From positions 1 to 64,000 of the forward strand of contig NZ_SUND01000002.1 in assembly GCF_005280205.1 (NCBI RefSeq): 64,000 nt of DNA. The letters are read 5' to 3'. This document shows positions 42,147 to 52,952 of the stretch, in pieces. Origin of the DNA: Bacillus yapensis (GTDB lineage: Bacteria > Bacillota > Bacilli > Bacillales > Cytobacillaceae). The notes under the pieces are model-generated. The model saw only the letters and a list, made by a program, of their open reading frames with translations. It ran no database searches and had not been told where the DNA came from. Numbering within the stretch: the first letter of the stretch is position 1; the number at the start of each line of letters is the position of its first letter. Position numbers and translations under genes: made by a program.

Positions 42147-44542
42147 TCGCGAAGGTTATTGTTGATGTTCCTGCAAAGCAAACGGATCGCGCATTTGATT
42201 ATTTAGTTCCTGAGTCCCTTGAAGACGTTATTAAACCTGGGGTCCGAGTAATTGTTCCTTTTGGTCCAAGAAAAATCCAAGGATTTGTAATTGGTTTCAG
42301 TGAGCGCTCCGAATTTACAGGGCTAAAGGAAATCATCGAACCAATGGATTTGACACCTGTGTTAAATGAGGAATTATTGGGCTTAGGGGATTGGTTAACA
42401 GAACAAACCCTTTCCTATAAAATATCAGCCTTTCAGGTTATGCTCCCGGCTGCATTAAAAGCGAAGTATGAAAAAAAGATTAAGTTAAGGCAGAGCATGG
42501 ACCAACTTCCGGAACAGCTTCAGTTTTTATTCGAGAAAAATGACACGATCCTTTGGAACGAGGCTGAAGGTTACTTAGCACAGCTTCAAAAAGAGGCAAC
42601 AAAAGGTACTGTTGAAGTCCTATATGAAGTAAAAGAACGAGTAAAAAAGAAGAAGTTAAAGCATATATCTGCAAAAGTTTCGAAGGAAGAGCTTATGACT
42701 CAAAAAGAGCAGCTTGCTGCAAATGCAGAGAAACAGAAAGCTGTGCTAGATTTCTTTATCGAAAATCCAAAATCGATCGAGCAACGAGAGCTTTTATCAA
42801 TTCTCGATGTTCCAGCGACTACTATAAAGAGCCTTGTAAAAAAAGGACTGCTATTAGAAGAAGATTTAGAGGTATATCGTGATCCTTACGAAGACCGAGT
42901 TTTTGAAAAAACGAAGCCACTAACTTTAACGGCCGAACAGGAACAAGCGATTTCTCCTATCTTAGCTACATTGGAAGAAAACAAGCAAAAGGTCTTTTTG
43001 CTTTATGGGGTGACAGGTAGCGGTAAAACAGAAATCTACCTACAATCCATTCAACGTGCCATCGAAATGGGGAAGGAAGCAATTGTTTTAGTCCCAGAGA
43101 TTTCTTTGACACCGCAGATGGTGAAACGATTCAAAGGGAGATTCGGGAATGAAGTAGCGGTCCTTCATAGTGGCTTATCTTCAGGAGAGAAATATGATGA
43201 ATGGCGTAAAATTGAGCGCAAAGAAGTAAAGGTAGTAGTGGGGGCAAGATCTGCTATTTTTGCTCCTTTTGAGAATTTGGGTATTATCATTATCGATGAA
43301 GAGCATGAAACGAGCTATAAGCAGGAAGATAATCCGCGCTATCATGCAAGAGATGTTGCGATCCAGCGTGCGAACTTTCATCAATGTCCAGTTATTTTAG
43401 GAAGTGCTACGCCTTCTTTAGAAACCTTTGCGCGCGCACAAAAAGGTGTCTATGAACAGTTAAACTTGCCAAAAAGGATGAATAATCAAGCACTGCCTTC
43501 CGTAGAGATTATTGATATGCGTGAGGAACTTCGCGAAGGCAACCGTTCGATGTTTTCAAGAGCGCTCATAGAGGGATTGAAAGACCGTCTCGAGAAAAAA
43601 CAGCAGATTGTCTTGTTTTTAAATAAACGTGGACATTCGTCATTTGTCATGTGCCGTGACTGCGGCTATGTCGACAATTGCCCTAATTGTGATATATCCC
43701 TTACATATCACCGCTTTAGTCAGCAAATGAAATGTCACTATTGTGGATACGAATCCTATGTTCCTTCCACATGTCCTGAATGTAATAGTGAACATATTCG
43801 CTATTTCGGCACGGGAACGCAGAAGGTGGAAGAGGAGCTTGGCAAAGTCTTACCAGAGGCAAGAGTCATTCGAATGGATGTAGACACGACAAGTCGCAAA
43901 GGTGCTCACGAGAAACTATTAAATGATTTTCAAGATGGAAAAGCTGATATTCTCCTTGGGACACAAATGATTGCCAAGGGTTTGGATTTTCCAAACATTA
44001 CCCTTGTTGGTGTTCTTTCAGCAGATACGATGCTCCATTTACCGGACTTCCGTTCCTCAGAGAAAACCTTTCAGCTGTTAACTCAGGTTAGTGGACGAGC
44101 AGGAAGACATGAATTGCCTGGGGAGGTCATTATTCAAACCTATACGCCTGAGCATTATAGTGTAGAGCTTGCAGCTACACAAAATTTTGACCACTTTTTT
44201 GAGCGAGAAATGATGATTCGTCGTGCTCATCAATATCCGCCTTATTACTATATTGCTTTGATCACGGTAAGTCATGAAAATGTAGCGTATGTTGCATCGA
44301 CTACAGATAAAATTACGAAATTTGTCCAATCAAAGCTATCGAGGGAAGCGAGTGTCCTTGGGCCAGTTGCTTCACCGATCTCGCGGATCAAAAATAGATA
44401 TCGATATCAATGTTTGATAAAATACAAGCGGGAACCTAACTTAAACCAAACATTAAAAACAATTTTAGAACATTATCAGCAAGAAATGGTCTCAAAAGGA
44501 CTACAAATCTCGATTGATGTGAATCCTTATATATTAATGTAG
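42143..44542 (+). CDS. priA: Primosomal replication protein N' (helicase PriA)
   Basis: PriA restarts collapsed replication forks by loading the primosome. The 799-residue protein has an N-terminal DNA-binding domain, Walker A LLYGVTGSGKTEIYL, DEEH box IIIDEEHETSYKQ, and, between helicase motifs, eight zinc cysteines (CRDCGYVDNCPNC and CHYCGYESYVPSTCPEC). Start ATG overlaps the coaBC stop. def follows after 24 bases. Confidence 0.97.
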   Translation: MIAKVIVDVPAKQTDRAFDYLVPESLEDVIKPGVRVIVPFGPRKIQGFVIGFSERSEFTGLKEIIEPMDLTPVLNEELLGLGDWLTEQTLSYKISAFQVMLPAALKAKYEKKIKLRQSMDQLPEQLQFLFEKNDTILWNEAEGYLAQLQKEATKGTVEVLYEVKERVKKKKLKHISAKVSKEELMTQKEQLAANAEKQKAVLDFFIENPKSIEQRELLSILDVPATTIKSLVKKGLLLEEDLEVYRDPYEDRVFEKTKPLTLTAEQEQAISPILATLEENKQKVFLLYGVTGSGKTEIYLQSIQRAIEMGKEAIVLVPEISLTPQMVKRFKGRFGNEVAVLHSGLSSGEKYDEWRKIERKEVKVVVGARSAIFAPFENLGIIIIDEEHETSYKQEDNPRYHARDVAIQRANFHQCPVILGSATPSLETFARAQKGVYEQLNLPKRMNNQALPSVEIIDMREELREGNRSMFSRALIEGLKDRLEKKQQIVLFLNKRGHSSFVMCRDCGYVDNCPNCDISLTYHRFSQQMKCHYCGYESYVPSTCPECNSEHIRYFGTGTQKVEEELGKVLPEARVIRMDVDTTSRKGAHEKLLNDFQDGKADILLGTQMIAKGLDFPNITLVGVLSADTMLHLPDFRSSEKTFQLLTQVSGRAGRHELPGEVIIQTYTPEHYSVELAATQNFDHFFEREMMIRRAHQYPPYYYIALITVSHENVAYVASTTDKITKFVQSKLSREASVLGPVASPISRIKNRYRYQCLIKYKREPNLNQTLKTILEHYQQEMVSKGLQISIDVNPYILM

Positions 44543-44566
44543 ACCAAGGAATTTGGAGGAAATATT

Positions 44567-45055
44567 TTGACTGTAAGAGCGATTGTTACCTATCCTGCCG
44601 AAATTTTAGAGCAGGAATGTGAACCAGTAACGGTTTTTGATAAAAAATTAGTGAAGTTATTAAATGATATGTATGATACGATGATTGAATTTGATGGAGT
44701 CGGTCTAGCAGCTCCGCAAATTGGCATCAACAAACAAATTGCGGTAGTAGATATAGATGATGAATCGGGAACAATTGAACTCATTAATCCTGAAATTCTT
44801 GAAACGAGTGGAGAAGATTTAGGAGTTGAGGGGTGCCTCAGTTTTCCTGGATTGTATGGGGAAGTAACGAGACCTTATTATGTAAAAGTAAAAGCGCTGG
44901 ATCGTAAAGGAAGACCATTCGTAATTGAAGCGGAGGATTACTTAGCTCGTGCTATCCAACACGAAATTGATCATCTACATGGCATTCTGTTTACGTCAAA
45001 GGTAAGCAGGTATTTGAAAGAAGAAGAGTTAGAGGAAGTGGAACAAAATGACTAA
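44567..45055 (+). CDS. def: Peptide deformylase Def
   Basis: Def removes the N-formyl group from nascent proteins. The 162-residue metalloenzyme shows the three family motifs [18 protein letters not shown] and QHEIDHLHG (metal histidines near residues 132-136). Start is TTG 44567, six bases after ttggagga. It overlaps fmt by eight bases; pairing of def and fmt places addition and removal of the formyl group in one unit. Confidence 0.96.
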   Translation: MTVRAIVTYPAEILEQECEPVTVFDKKLVKLLNDMYDTMIEFDGVGLAAPQIGINKQIAVVDIDDESGTIELINPEILETSGEDLGVEGCLSFPGLYGEVTRPYYVKVKALDRKGRPFVIEAEDYLARAIQHEIDHLHGILFTSKVSRYLKEEELEEVEQND

Positions 45056-45995
45056 GATCGTATTTATGGGGACACCTGATTTCTCCGTACCAGTACTACA
45101 ACAAATTATTACAGATGGATATGAGGTAATCGGAGTTGTGACTCAGCCTGATAGACCGGTTGGGAGAAAAAAGGTGTTAACACCTCCTCCTGTTAAGGTA
45201 GAAGCAGAGAAGCATGGGATTCCTGTTTTTCAACCTGAAAAAATTCGTGTGCAAGAAGAGTTGGATAAAATTCTCGCGCTGAATCCAGATTTAATTGTTA
45301 CTGCTGCATTCGGACAAATTTTACCGAAGGCGTTGCTTGATGGACCGAAATTGGGTTGTATCAATGTTCATGCCTCCCTTTTACCAGAGCTACGAGGCGG
45401 AGCACCCATGCATTATTCTATTATTCAAGGGAAAGACAAAACAGGCATTACGATTATGTATATGGTTGAAAAGCTTGATGCAGGCGATATGCTTACCCAA
45501 GTTGAGGTACCAATTACGGAGACAGACACGGTCGGAACTCTTCACGATAAATTAAGTGTAGCTGGTGCGAAGCTATTATCAGAAACCCTTCCTAAGTTAT
45601 TAAACGGAGAGTTAAAAGGAACTCCGCAACGTGAAGAGGATGCAACTTTTGCTTATACAATTAAGCGTGAGCAGGAAAAAATTGATTGGACAAAAACTGG
45701 AGAAGCTATCTATAACCATGTTCGCGGAATGAATCCTTGGCCAGTAGCCTATACCACACATGATGGAGCAGTTATGAAAATTTGGTGGACAGAGAAAGTA
45801 AAAGGCTCGGGTCAGAAAGCTCCAGGAGAAATCATAGCGTTAGAAGAGGATGGGTTCGTTGTTGCGACAGGGAATGAAACAGCTGTGAAAATAATCGAGC
45901 TCCAGCCATCAGGGAAAAAGCGCATGAAAGCAAGTGATTTTTTACGAGGAGCAAAACTTTCAGTTGGAGACAGATTAGGAGTCGAGCATGAGTAA
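45048..45995 (+). CDS. fmt: Methionyl-tRNA formyltransferase Fmt
   Basis: Fmt formylates initiator Met-tRNA using 10-formyl-tetrahydrofolate. The 315-residue protein has a Rossmann-like domain starting [18 protein letters not shown], the folate-site motif [18 protein letters not shown] and a C-terminal OB-like domain ([16 protein letters not shown]). ATG follows gaggaagtgg within def. It overlaps rsmB by eight bases. Confidence 0.97.
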   Translation: MTKIVFMGTPDFSVPVLQQIITDGYEVIGVVTQPDRPVGRKKVLTPPPVKVEAEKHGIPVFQPEKIRVQEELDKILALNPDLIVTAAFGQILPKALLDGPKLGCINVHASLLPELRGGAPMHYSIIQGKDKTGITIMYMVEKLDAGDMLTQVEVPITETDTVGTLHDKLSVAGAKLLSETLPKLLNGELKGTPQREEDATFAYTIKREQEKIDWTKTGEAIYNHVRGMNPWPVAYTTHDGAVMKIWWTEKVKGSGQKAPGEIIALEEDGFVVATGNETAVKIIELQPSGKKRMKASDFLRGAKLSVGDRLGVEHE

Positions 45996-47331
45996 TAAAA
46001 AGAATGTCCGAGAAAGTGCTTTAAACCTCTTAGAAGCAATTGAAAAGAATCAATCGTATAGTAATCTCCTACTAAACAATGTTATAAAAAAAAATAATGT
46101 TGATCCGAAAGATATTGGGTTATTAACGGAATTAACCTATGGAACTTTGCAACGAAAAATGACGTTGGATTTCTATTTGGAGCCATTTTTAAAAAAGGCA
46201 CGGAAATTAGAACCATGGGTAAAACAGCTTTTAAGAATTACCCTGTATCAAATGACCTATTTGGATAAAATTCCAGATAGAGCGGCAATTTATGAAGCAG
46301 TGGAGATTGCGAAGAAAAAGGGCCATAAAGGAATTTCGAGTATGGTCAATGGTGTTTTGCGGACGATTCAGAGAGAGGGAATCCCAAGCCTAGAAGAGAT
46401 TAAGGATCCGATTGAACGTCTTGCGATAGCGACGAGCCATCCAGAATGGTTGGTAAAGCGTTGGGTAGAACAGCTTGGATTTGAAAAGGCGCAAGAAATG
46501 TGTGAGATCAATTTGACTGCGCCACTACAGACAGCTCGTGTGAACACAACGAAGATGAACCGTGAAAAATGCCTTCAAATGCTCCTAGAGGAAGGTTATC
46601 AGGTTGAAGCGAGTCCGGTTATCCCCGAAGCCATTAAATGTTTGAAAGGGAATTTAGCGAACTCGAATGCCTTTAAGGAAGGCTATATCACGATTCAGGA
46701 TGAAAGCTCGATGCTCGTCGCTCATGCATTAGGTGTTGAGAAAGATGAACATATTTTAGATGCATGTGCAGCACCAGGAGGAAAATCAACACATATTGCC
46801 GAAAAGCTAAGTTTAACTGGCCAAGTCATTTCTCTTGATCTACACGAGCATAAAGTGAAGCTTATTGCTGAAAATGCCAATCGTCTCGGGTTAAGTAACA
46901 TCGAAACGAAGGCATTGGATAGTCGAAAAGTCCAGGAGCATTTTGAAAAAGAGAGCTTTGATCGAATTCTTCTTGATGCACCTTGCTCTGGCTTGGGCGT
47001 AATGAGAAGAAAGCCGGATATGAAATATACAAAAAAAGAAGAGGATGTCTTTAGGCTCCATTCGATTCAGACTGATCTTTTAAAAGCAGTCGCGCCTTTA
47101 TTGAAAAAAGGTGGTATTCTTGTATATAGTACATGTACGGTCGATGATGAGGAAAATGATCAGGTTGTGAAAGCATTTTTAACCAATAACCCAGATTTTG
47201 AGGGGGATTTAGGTTTTAAAAAGAGAATGCCAGAAGCTATTCAACCATTATGTAAGGACTACTCTCTACAAATTTTACCTCAGGATTTTGGATCAGACGG
47301 ATTTTATATAGCAGTATTAAGAAAGAACTGA
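45988..47331 (+). CDS. rsmB: 16S rRNA (cytosine-967-C5) methyltransferase RsmB
   Basis: The 447-residue protein has an N-terminal NusB-like RNA-binding domain ([20 protein letters not shown]) and a C-terminal SAM methyltransferase domain: [15 protein letters not shown] binds SAM, while [15 protein letters not shown] and [11 protein letters not shown] hold the catalytic cysteines of the NOL1/NOP2/Sun group. Starts within the fmt end. rlmN follows after 80 bases containing a hairpin. Confidence 0.95.
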   Translation: MSNKKNVRESALNLLEAIEKNQSYSNLLLNNVIKKNNVDPKDIGLLTELTYGTLQRKMTLDFYLEPFLKKARKLEPWVKQLLRITLYQMTYLDKIPDRAAIYEAVEIAKKKGHKGISSMVNGVLRTIQREGIPSLEEIKDPIERLAIATSHPEWLVKRWVEQLGFEKAQEMCEINLTAPLQTARVNTTKMNREKCLQMLLEEGYQVEASPVIPEAIKCLKGNLANSNAFKEGYITIQDESSMLVAHALGVEKDEHILDACAAPGGKSTHIAEKLSLTGQVISLDLHEHKVKLIAENANRLGLSNIETKALDSRKVQEHFEKESFDRILLDAPCSGLGVMRRKPDMKYTKKEEDVFRLHSIQTDLLKAVAPLLKKGGILVYSTCTVDDEENDQVVKAFLTNNPDFEGDLGFKKRMPEAIQPLCKDYSLQILPQDFGSDGFYIAVLRKN

Positions 47332-47366
47332 TTTTGAGCAACAATAAAATAATTTAAAGGCAATAA

Positions 47367-47389
47367 GTCTGGCAAACTAGATGCCAGAC
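47367..47389 (+). other. Hairpin in the rsmB-rlmN gap
   Basis: gtctggca (47367-47374) pairs with tgccagac (47382-47389), seven-base loop, no T tail. It ends 22 bases before rlmN and could affect message processing or translation. Confidence 0.45.
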
Positions 47390-47411
47390 AGCAAAGAAAG
47401 CAGGTGTAGGA

Positions 47412-48497
47412 ATGGAACAGACAACAAGAGAAAAGAAGCAAGTAACGAATCAGAAACCATCCATTTATTCCTTACAATTACATGAGTTGAAAGAATGGTT
47501 AGAGGAAAAGAATGAAAAGGCATTTCGTGGAGAACAGATTTTTGATTGGCTTTATTTAAAACGGGTTACAACTTTTGAAGATATGTCGAATCTATCTAAG
47601 GGTCTTCGTGAAAAGTTAGCAGAGCATTTTACGATTACAACATTAAATACTTTAATTCAACAAACTTCATCAGATGGTACGATCAAGTTTTTATTTGAGC
47701 TTCACGATGGTTTTTCCATTGAGACGGTATTAATGCGCCATGAATATGGAAACTCCGTTTGTGTAACGACACAAGTAGGCTGCAGAATCGGCTGTACGTT
47801 CTGTGCTTCGACGCTTGGTGGGCTAAAAAGAAACTTAGAAGCAGGAGAAATCGTCTCTCAGGTCGTAAAAGTACAACAGGCACTTGATGAAACAGATGAA
47901 AGAGTTAGCTCAGTTGTAATCATGGGAATTGGAGAACCGTTTGATAATTTCGATTCCATGATGTCATTCCTAAAAATTATCAATCATGATAAAGGGCTAA
48001 ATATTGGTGCCCGTCATATTACCGTTTCAACAAGTGGAATCATTCCCAAGATTTATAAATTTGCTGATGAAAATTTACAAATCAATTTTGCCATTTCTCT
48101 GCATGCACCGAATACAGAGATTAGAAGCAAATTAATGCCGATTAACAGAGCGTATAAACTTCCTGACTTAATGGAGGCAGTGAGGTATTATATTGATAAA
48201 ACAGGTCGCAGAGTTAGTTTCGAATATGGTCTATTTGGTGGGGTAAATGATCAAGTAGAACATGCGGAAGAATTGGCTAAGTTGATTAAAGGGATCAAAT
48301 GTCATGTCAATTTAATTCCGGTTAACTACGTTCCTGAACGAGATTATGTAAGAACACCTAGAGAGCAAATCTTCTTATTTGAAAAAACATTAAAGCAGCA
48401 TGGGGTCAACGTAACGATTAGAAGAGAGCAAGGCCATGATATTGATGCTGCATGTGGACAGCTACGTGCAAAGGAGCGAAAAGAGGAGACGAGGTGA
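47412..48497 (+). CDS. rlmN: Dual-specificity rRNA/tRNA adenine-C2 methyltransferase RlmN
   Basis: RlmN is a radical-SAM enzyme that methylates A2503 of 23S rRNA and A37 of some tRNAs. The 361-residue protein has the cluster motif CRIGCTFC (C124, C128, C131) and the mechanistic cysteine in the C-terminal [19 protein letters not shown] near residue 40 is the RNA-binding part. Start follows gcaggtgtagg. The stop overlaps the region holding the ribosome binding site of prpC. Confidence 0.96.
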   Translation: MEQTTREKKQVTNQKPSIYSLQLHELKEWLEEKNEKAFRGEQIFDWLYLKRVTTFEDMSNLSKGLREKLAEHFTITTLNTLIQQTSSDGTIKFLFELHDGFSIETVLMRHEYGNSVCVTTQVGCRIGCTFCASTLGGLKRNLEAGEIVSQVVKVQQALDETDERVSSVVIMGIGEPFDNFDSMMSFLKIINHDKGLNIGARHITVSTSGIIPKIYKFADENLQINFAISLHAPNTEIRSKLMPINRAYKLPDLMEAVRYYIDKTGRRVSFEYGLFGGVNDQVEHAEELAKLIKGIKCHVNLIPVNYVPERDYVRTPREQIFLFEKTLKQHGVNVTIRREQGHDIDAACGQLRAKERKEETR

Positions 48498-48505
48498 CTG
48501 GTGAA

Positions 48506-49255
48506 GTGAATGCCATTTTTATGACAGACAAAGGGAGAGTACGCCAGAATAACGAAGATAATGGCGGGATTTTTGTAAATAAGGATGGGCAAAGACTAGC
48601 CATTGTAGCAGATGGAATGGGGGGCCACCGTGCTGGTGATGTAGCTAGTGAAATGACAGTGGCAACCCTTCAGGCCATGTGGGAGCAAACAGAGCGAATT
48701 GAAACTGCAGACGAGGCGGAGAACTGGTTACGGACACATATTAAGAGTGTCAATTCTATTTTGTTTGAGCATGCAAGGACAAATGAAGAATGTGATGGAA
48801 TGGGGACAACCATTGAAGCGGTAATTGCTACAGGTCTCTTTACAACCGTTGCCCATGTAGGTGATAGTCGTAGTTATATTGCTAATCCAGATGGATTTCA
48901 ACAGTTGACAGAAGATCATACGCTTGTCCATGAACTGGTAAGGACTGGTCAAATTTCTGAGGAAGACGCGGAACATCATCCGAGAAAGAATGTTATTTTA
49001 CGCGCGCTTGGAACTGAGCAGGACGTAAAAATCGATGTAAAAACAATTATGTTTGAAGAAGGAGATTACCTTCTGCTCTGTTCTGATGGTCTTTCTGGTA
49101 AGGTAACGAAAGAAGATATGAAGGGGGTCCTTGAAAGTGAGGATTCCTTAGAGAAAAAAGCTTCAACACTTATCATGATGGCAAATGAGAATGGCGGCGA
49201 AGATAACATCACCCTTGTAATTTTAGAATTTGAAGATGACAGAGAAAGAGGGTGA
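48506..49255 (+). CDS. prpC: PP2C-type Ser/Thr protein phosphatase PrpC
   Basis: PrpC removes phosphate from proteins phosphorylated by PrkC. The 249-residue PP2C has metal motifs NNEDNGG, VADGMGGHRAGDVAS, GDSRSYI and SDGLSG, and GGEDNITLVI at the end. GTG 48506 gives MNAIFMTDKGRVRQ as the family start and lies eight bases after gaggtga; GTG 48494, overlapping the rlmN stop, is an alternative. prkC follows after five bases, a conserved kinase-phosphatase pair. Confidence 0.94.
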   Translation: MNAIFMTDKGRVRQNNEDNGGIFVNKDGQRLAIVADGMGGHRAGDVASEMTVATLQAMWEQTERIETADEAENWLRTHIKSVNSILFEHARTNEECDGMGTTIEAVIATGLFTTVAHVGDSRSYIANPDGFQQLTEDHTLVHELVRTGQISEEDAEHHPRKNVILRALGTEQDVKIDVKTIMFEEGDYLLLCSDGLSGKVTKEDMKGVLESEDSLEKKASTLIMMANENGGEDNITLVILEFEDDRERG

Positions 49256-49260
49256 ATTAG

Positions 49261-51243
49261 ATGTTAATTGGAAAAAGAATAAGCGGTCGTTATAAAGTCC
49301 TCGATATGATTGGCGGAGGCGGGATGGCAAACGTTTATTTAGCCCATGATATGATCCTAGATCGTGATGTGGCTGTCAAAGTACTTCGTCTCGATTTTTC
49401 TAACGATGAAGAATTTATTCGCCGTTTTCATAGAGAAGCCCAATCTGCCACAAGCTTGGCACATCCAAATATCGTTAATATTTACGATGTTGGCGAAGAG
49501 GATTCGATCTATTACATCGTGATGGAATATGTCGAGGGACAAACCTTGAAACAATACATACAACAGCATTCTCCAGTGCGCGTGGATGTTGCTCTAGATA
49601 TATTACAGCAACTTACGTCAGCTATTTCTCATGCCCATCAAAATCATATTGTGCATAGGGACATTAAGCCCCATAATATTTTGATTGATCATGATGGCAA
49701 TGTGAAAATTACTGATTTCGGCATTGCAATGGCGTTAAGTGCTACAAGTATTACACAAACAAATTCGGTATTAGGTTCTGTTCATTACTTATCTCCAGAA
49801 CAAGCACGTGGTGGAATGGCGACGAAAAAATCCGACATCTATTCACTCGGGATTGTCATGTTCGAGCTTCTTACGGGGAGATTACCATTTTCGGGAGAAT
49901 CGGCTGTCTCGATTGCTTTAAAGCATCTCCAATCGGAAACACCATCAATAAGACGATGGAATCCAACCATTCCTCAAAGTGTGGAAAATATTGTCTTGAA
50001 AGCGACTGCTAAAGATCCTTTTCATCGCTATGACAGTGCAGAGGATATGGAGCGTGATCTACGCTCAGCACTTGATCCTGAAAGAATCAATGAAGCAAAA
50101 TTTGCTATTCCGGAAGATGACGAAGCAACTAAAGCAATTCCGATTATTTCTGATGAACGTCCTTATCGGAATATAGATGATACGAAAATCCGAGAAAAGG
50201 ATCAAAATGCGAATAAATCCGAGCAGGATAAAATTGCAGAGGATAGCGATAAGAAAAAGAAACCAAAAAAGAAGAAGAAAAAGTGGCCTGCAATATTAGT
50301 GTCTGTTTTCGTTTTGCTTATTATACTATTTGTTTCGGCAGTTTTATTTCTTCCTGACATTCTCGCCCCAGACGAGATTGAAGTACCAGATGTAGCAGGA
50401 ATGGAATTAGAGGACGCGATTCAAGATATTCAGGATGCTGGTTTTGTTTTCGGAGAAGCAACAGAAATTTCAGATGAAGACGTTGAAGAAGGATTGGTTG
50501 TCAAAACGGATCCAAAGGCAGGAAAGATTTTAACAGAAGGAACGACGGTAAATGTATATATAAGTACTGGAAAAGAAAAAATGGAATTACTTGATTATAC
50601 TGGTCGTGCCTATGAAGATGTTTTCCAGCTATTAAAGGATCAATTTAAAGATATCACCAAAAAAGAAGTAAATGATGACACTGTCGCTGCAGGCAATATA
50701 ATCGAACAATCGATTGCACCTGGTGAGGAAATCATTTCAGAAGAAACTGTGCTTGAATTTACGGTCAGCAAAGGGCCGGAATTGATTGAATTAAAGGATT
50801 TAACAGGTTATAACGCAAAAGGGATAGATGAATATGCTGCGTCTGTGGGATTAAATATTGATATCTCCAAGGAGGAGTATCATGACACGGTTGAAAAAGG
50901 CTTAGTCATTTCACAAGATCCGAAAGCGGGAACGGAACTTATGAAAGGCGATAATGTTACCGTTGTTTTGTCAAAAGGTAAAAAAGAGATTCCTCCAAAA
51001 GATGTGGTTGAAGAGGTTACGATTCCATATGAACCTGCTGTCCCTGGAGAGCCACAAATGGTACAAATCTTTGTAGAGGATATGATTCATAGTAGTACGG
51101 AACCGTATGAGACCTTTGAAATCACAAGTCCTACTACGAAGAAAATTACCTTAAAGGTTGCTTCAGACCGAAAGGCTGGCTATAAGGTGATCGTAGATGA
51201 TCGTGTTATCATTGATAAATCAGTTCCTTATCCTGGGGAATAA
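49261..51243 (+). CDS. prkC: PASTA-domain Ser/Thr protein kinase PrkC
   Basis: PrkC senses muropeptides or lipid II outside the cell and phosphorylates targets in growth, stationary phase and spore germination. In the 660-residue protein, the kinase domain covers about 10-270 (ATP lysine K40, catalytic D134 in HRDIKPHN, DFG at 152-154). A basic lysine-rich stretch precedes a membrane segment at about 345-367. Three PASTA repeats follow (about 375-440, 445-510, 515-580) and a C-terminal domain. Start follows gagggtgaatt. Confidence 0.97.
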   Translation: MLIGKRISGRYKVLDMIGGGGMANVYLAHDMILDRDVAVKVLRLDFSNDEEFIRRFHREAQSATSLAHPNIVNIYDVGEEDSIYYIVMEYVEGQTLKQYIQQHSPVRVDVALDILQQLTSAISHAHQNHIVHRDIKPHNILIDHDGNVKITDFGIAMALSATSITQTNSVLGSVHYLSPEQARGGMATKKSDIYSLGIVMFELLTGRLPFSGESAVSIALKHLQSETPSIRRWNPTIPQSVENIVLKATAKDPFHRYDSAEDMERDLRSALDPERINEAKFAIPEDDEATKAIPIISDERPYRNIDDTKIREKDQNANKSEQDKIAEDSDKKKKPKKKKKKWPAILVSVFVLLIILFVSAVLFLPDILAPDEIEVPDVAGMELEDAIQDIQDAGFVFGEATEISDEDVEEGLVVKTDPKAGKILTEGTTVNVYISTGKEKMELLDYTGRAYEDVFQLLKDQFKDITKKEVNDDTVAAGNIIEQSIAPGEEIISEETVLEFTVSKGPELIELKDLTGYNAKGIDEYAASVGLNIDISKEEYHDTVEKGLVISQDPKAGTELMKGDNVTVVLSKGKKEIPPKDVVEEVTIPYEPAVPGEPQMVQIFVEDMIHSSTEPYETFEITSPTTKKITLKVASDRKAGYKVIVDDRVIIDKSVPYPGE

Positions 51244-51254
51244 TGAATAGGGGA

Positions 51255-51293
51255 GAGAGGAAGTCGATTGCGATTGGCAATTGATTTCCTTTC
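51255..51293 (+). other. Long hairpin between prkC and rsgA
   Basis: Arms 51255-51271 and 51277-51293 pair over 17 positions with three G-T pairs, loop gattg. No T run follows. It may stabilise or process the prkC message or reduce read-through into rsgA. Confidence 0.55.
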
Positions 51294-51337
51294 AACCTGT
51301 ACAGAGTGGAATAGTATTTTTCCAAAGGAGTGTATAT

Positions 51338-52222
51338 ATGCCTGAGGGCAAAATTATTAAAGCATTAGCTGGATTTTATTATGTGTTGACGGATGAAAAT
51401 AGGGTAATCCAATGTAGAGGCCGCGGTGTTTTTCGGAAAAATAAAGTGAGTCCTCTTGTTGGAGACGAGGTTGTTTTCCAAGCAGAGAATGATCGTGAAG
51501 GCTATATTTTAGAAATAAAGGATCGTAAAAATGAATTAGTACGGCCACCGATTGCCAATGTGGATCAAGCGATTCTCATCTTTTCAGCGGTGGAGCCGGA
51601 TTTTAGTACGACCTTATTAGACCGTTTCCTTGTCCTGATTGAATTTAATCGAATTCGACCGATTATCTGTGTTTCCAAAATCGATTTAACTACAGAGGAA
51701 GAACGAAATAGAATTGAAGCGTATGCGGCTGATTACGAGAAAGCTGGATACAAAGTCATTCTAACTTCGTCAGTAACAGAGGATGGGATAAAGCAGTTGC
51801 TACCTCTTCTCGAAGGAGGAATCTCTGTTTTTGCAGGTCAGTCAGGAGTGGGGAAATCCTCATTACTAAATGTTTTGAAGCCTGATTTAGAGCTTGAGAC
51901 CAATGAGATTTCCACCCATTTAGGACGTGGAAAACATACGACTCGCCATGTGGAATTAATTGAAATTGGCGCAGGATTAGTTGCGGATACTCCAGGATTT
52001 AGTTCATTGGAATTTACGGAGCTTGAGGTCGAGGATTTAAATTACTGCTTCCCAGATATTGAGGAAACGAGTGAAAAATGTAAGTTTAGAGGCTGTTTAC
52101 ATATGCAAGAACCGAAGTGTGCGGTGAAGCAGGCCGTGGAAGATGGGGAAATTCCACAGTATCGCTACGAGCACTATAAGGTATTCCTTCAAGAAATTAA
52201 AGACAGAAAGCCGAGGTATTAG
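51338..52222 (+). CDS. rsgA: Ribosome small-subunit biogenesis GTPase RsgA (YloQ/CpgA)
   Basis: RsgA is a circularly permuted GTPase that checks late 30S assembly. The 294-residue protein has an N-terminal OB fold ([16 protein letters not shown]), the permuted G motifs (SKIDL before [12 protein letters not shown] at about 167-178, then DTPGFSS) and a zinc knuckle C-terminus ([14 protein letters not shown]). ATG 51338 follows caaaggagtg; the frame is open 57 bases further upstream but without support. rpe follows after two bases. Confidence 0.95.
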   Translation: MPEGKIIKALAGFYYVLTDENRVIQCRGRGVFRKNKVSPLVGDEVVFQAENDREGYILEIKDRKNELVRPPIANVDQAILIFSAVEPDFSTTLLDRFLVLIEFNRIRPIICVSKIDLTTEEERNRIEAYAADYEKAGYKVILTSSVTEDGIKQLLPLLEGGISVFAGQSGVGKSSLLNVLKPDLELETNEISTHLGRGKHTTRHVELIEIGAGLVADTPGFSSLEFTELEVEDLNYCFPDIEETSEKCKFRGCLHMQEPKCAVKQAVEDGEIPQYRYEHYKVFLQEIKDRKPRY

Positions 52223-52224
52223 AA

Positions 52225-52878
52225 ATGGTAAAAATCGCGCCTTCTATTTTATCAGCGGATTTTTCAAAATTGGGAGAGGAAATTAAGGATGTTGAAAGAG
52301 GAGGAGCGGAACTCATTCATGTAGATGTGATGGATGGGCATTTCGTTCCGAATATCACAATCGGTCCTCTAATCGTGGACGCTATTAGACCAGTAACAAA
52401 GCTGCCTTTAGACGTACACCTTATGATTGAGAATCCAGATCAATATATTGAAGCTTTTGCAAAAGCTGGAGCAGATTATATTACCGTACATGTCGAAGCA
52501 TGTCGCCACCTTCATCGTACCATTCAAAATATTAAATCTTATGGAATTAAGGCTGGAGTTGTATTAAATCCGGCTACACCAGTAAGTACGATTGAACATA
52601 TTATTGAAGATATCGATATGGTTCTTTTAATGACGGTTAATCCTGGTTTTGGTGGGCAAAAATTCATTTCATCTGTGGTTCCGAAAATTAGACAGGTGAA
52701 GGAAATGGCTGATGCTAAAGGGCTCGACATTGATATTGAAATTGATGGCGGTGTCAACACAGAAACGGCCAAATTATGCACTGATGCAGGGGCAACAATA
52801 CTTGTGGCTGGTTCTGCGGTTTATGACAAAGAAGACCGTCAAAAAGCGATTGAAGAGCTAAAAAGAAGCACCATGTAA
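52225..52878 (+). CDS. rpe: Ribulose-phosphate 3-epimerase Rpe
   Basis: Rpe interconverts ribulose 5-phosphate and xylulose 5-phosphate in the pentose phosphate pathway. The 217-residue barrel shows [16 protein letters not shown] (metal His and Asp), [13 protein letters not shown] and [13 protein letters not shown]. It begins two bases after the rsgA stop. Followed by a hairpin at 52912. Confidence 0.97.
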   Translation: MVKIAPSILSADFSKLGEEIKDVERGGAELIHVDVMDGHFVPNITIGPLIVDAIRPVTKLPLDVHLMIENPDQYIEAFAKAGADYITVHVEACRHLHRTIQNIKSYGIKAGVVLNPATPVSTIEHIIEDIDMVLLMTVNPGFGGQKFISSVVPKIRQVKEMADAKGLDIDIEIDGGVNTETAKLCTDAGATILVAGSAVYDKEDRQKAIEELKRSTM

Positions 52879-52911
52879 GGTTGTAGAAAAATAAAAACAG
52901 TAAGTCAGCTA

Positions 52912-52941
52912 TTTGGATAGCTGACTTCTTTATTAGGGAAA
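52912..52941 (+). terminator. Hairpin, probable terminator after rpe
   Basis: aagtcagcta (52912-52921) pairs perfectly with tagctgactt (52928-52937), six-base loop; the following ctttatta is only weakly T-rich. thiN begins 16 bases later. Confidence 0.55.
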
Positions 52942-52952
52942 GGGCGAGGAGT

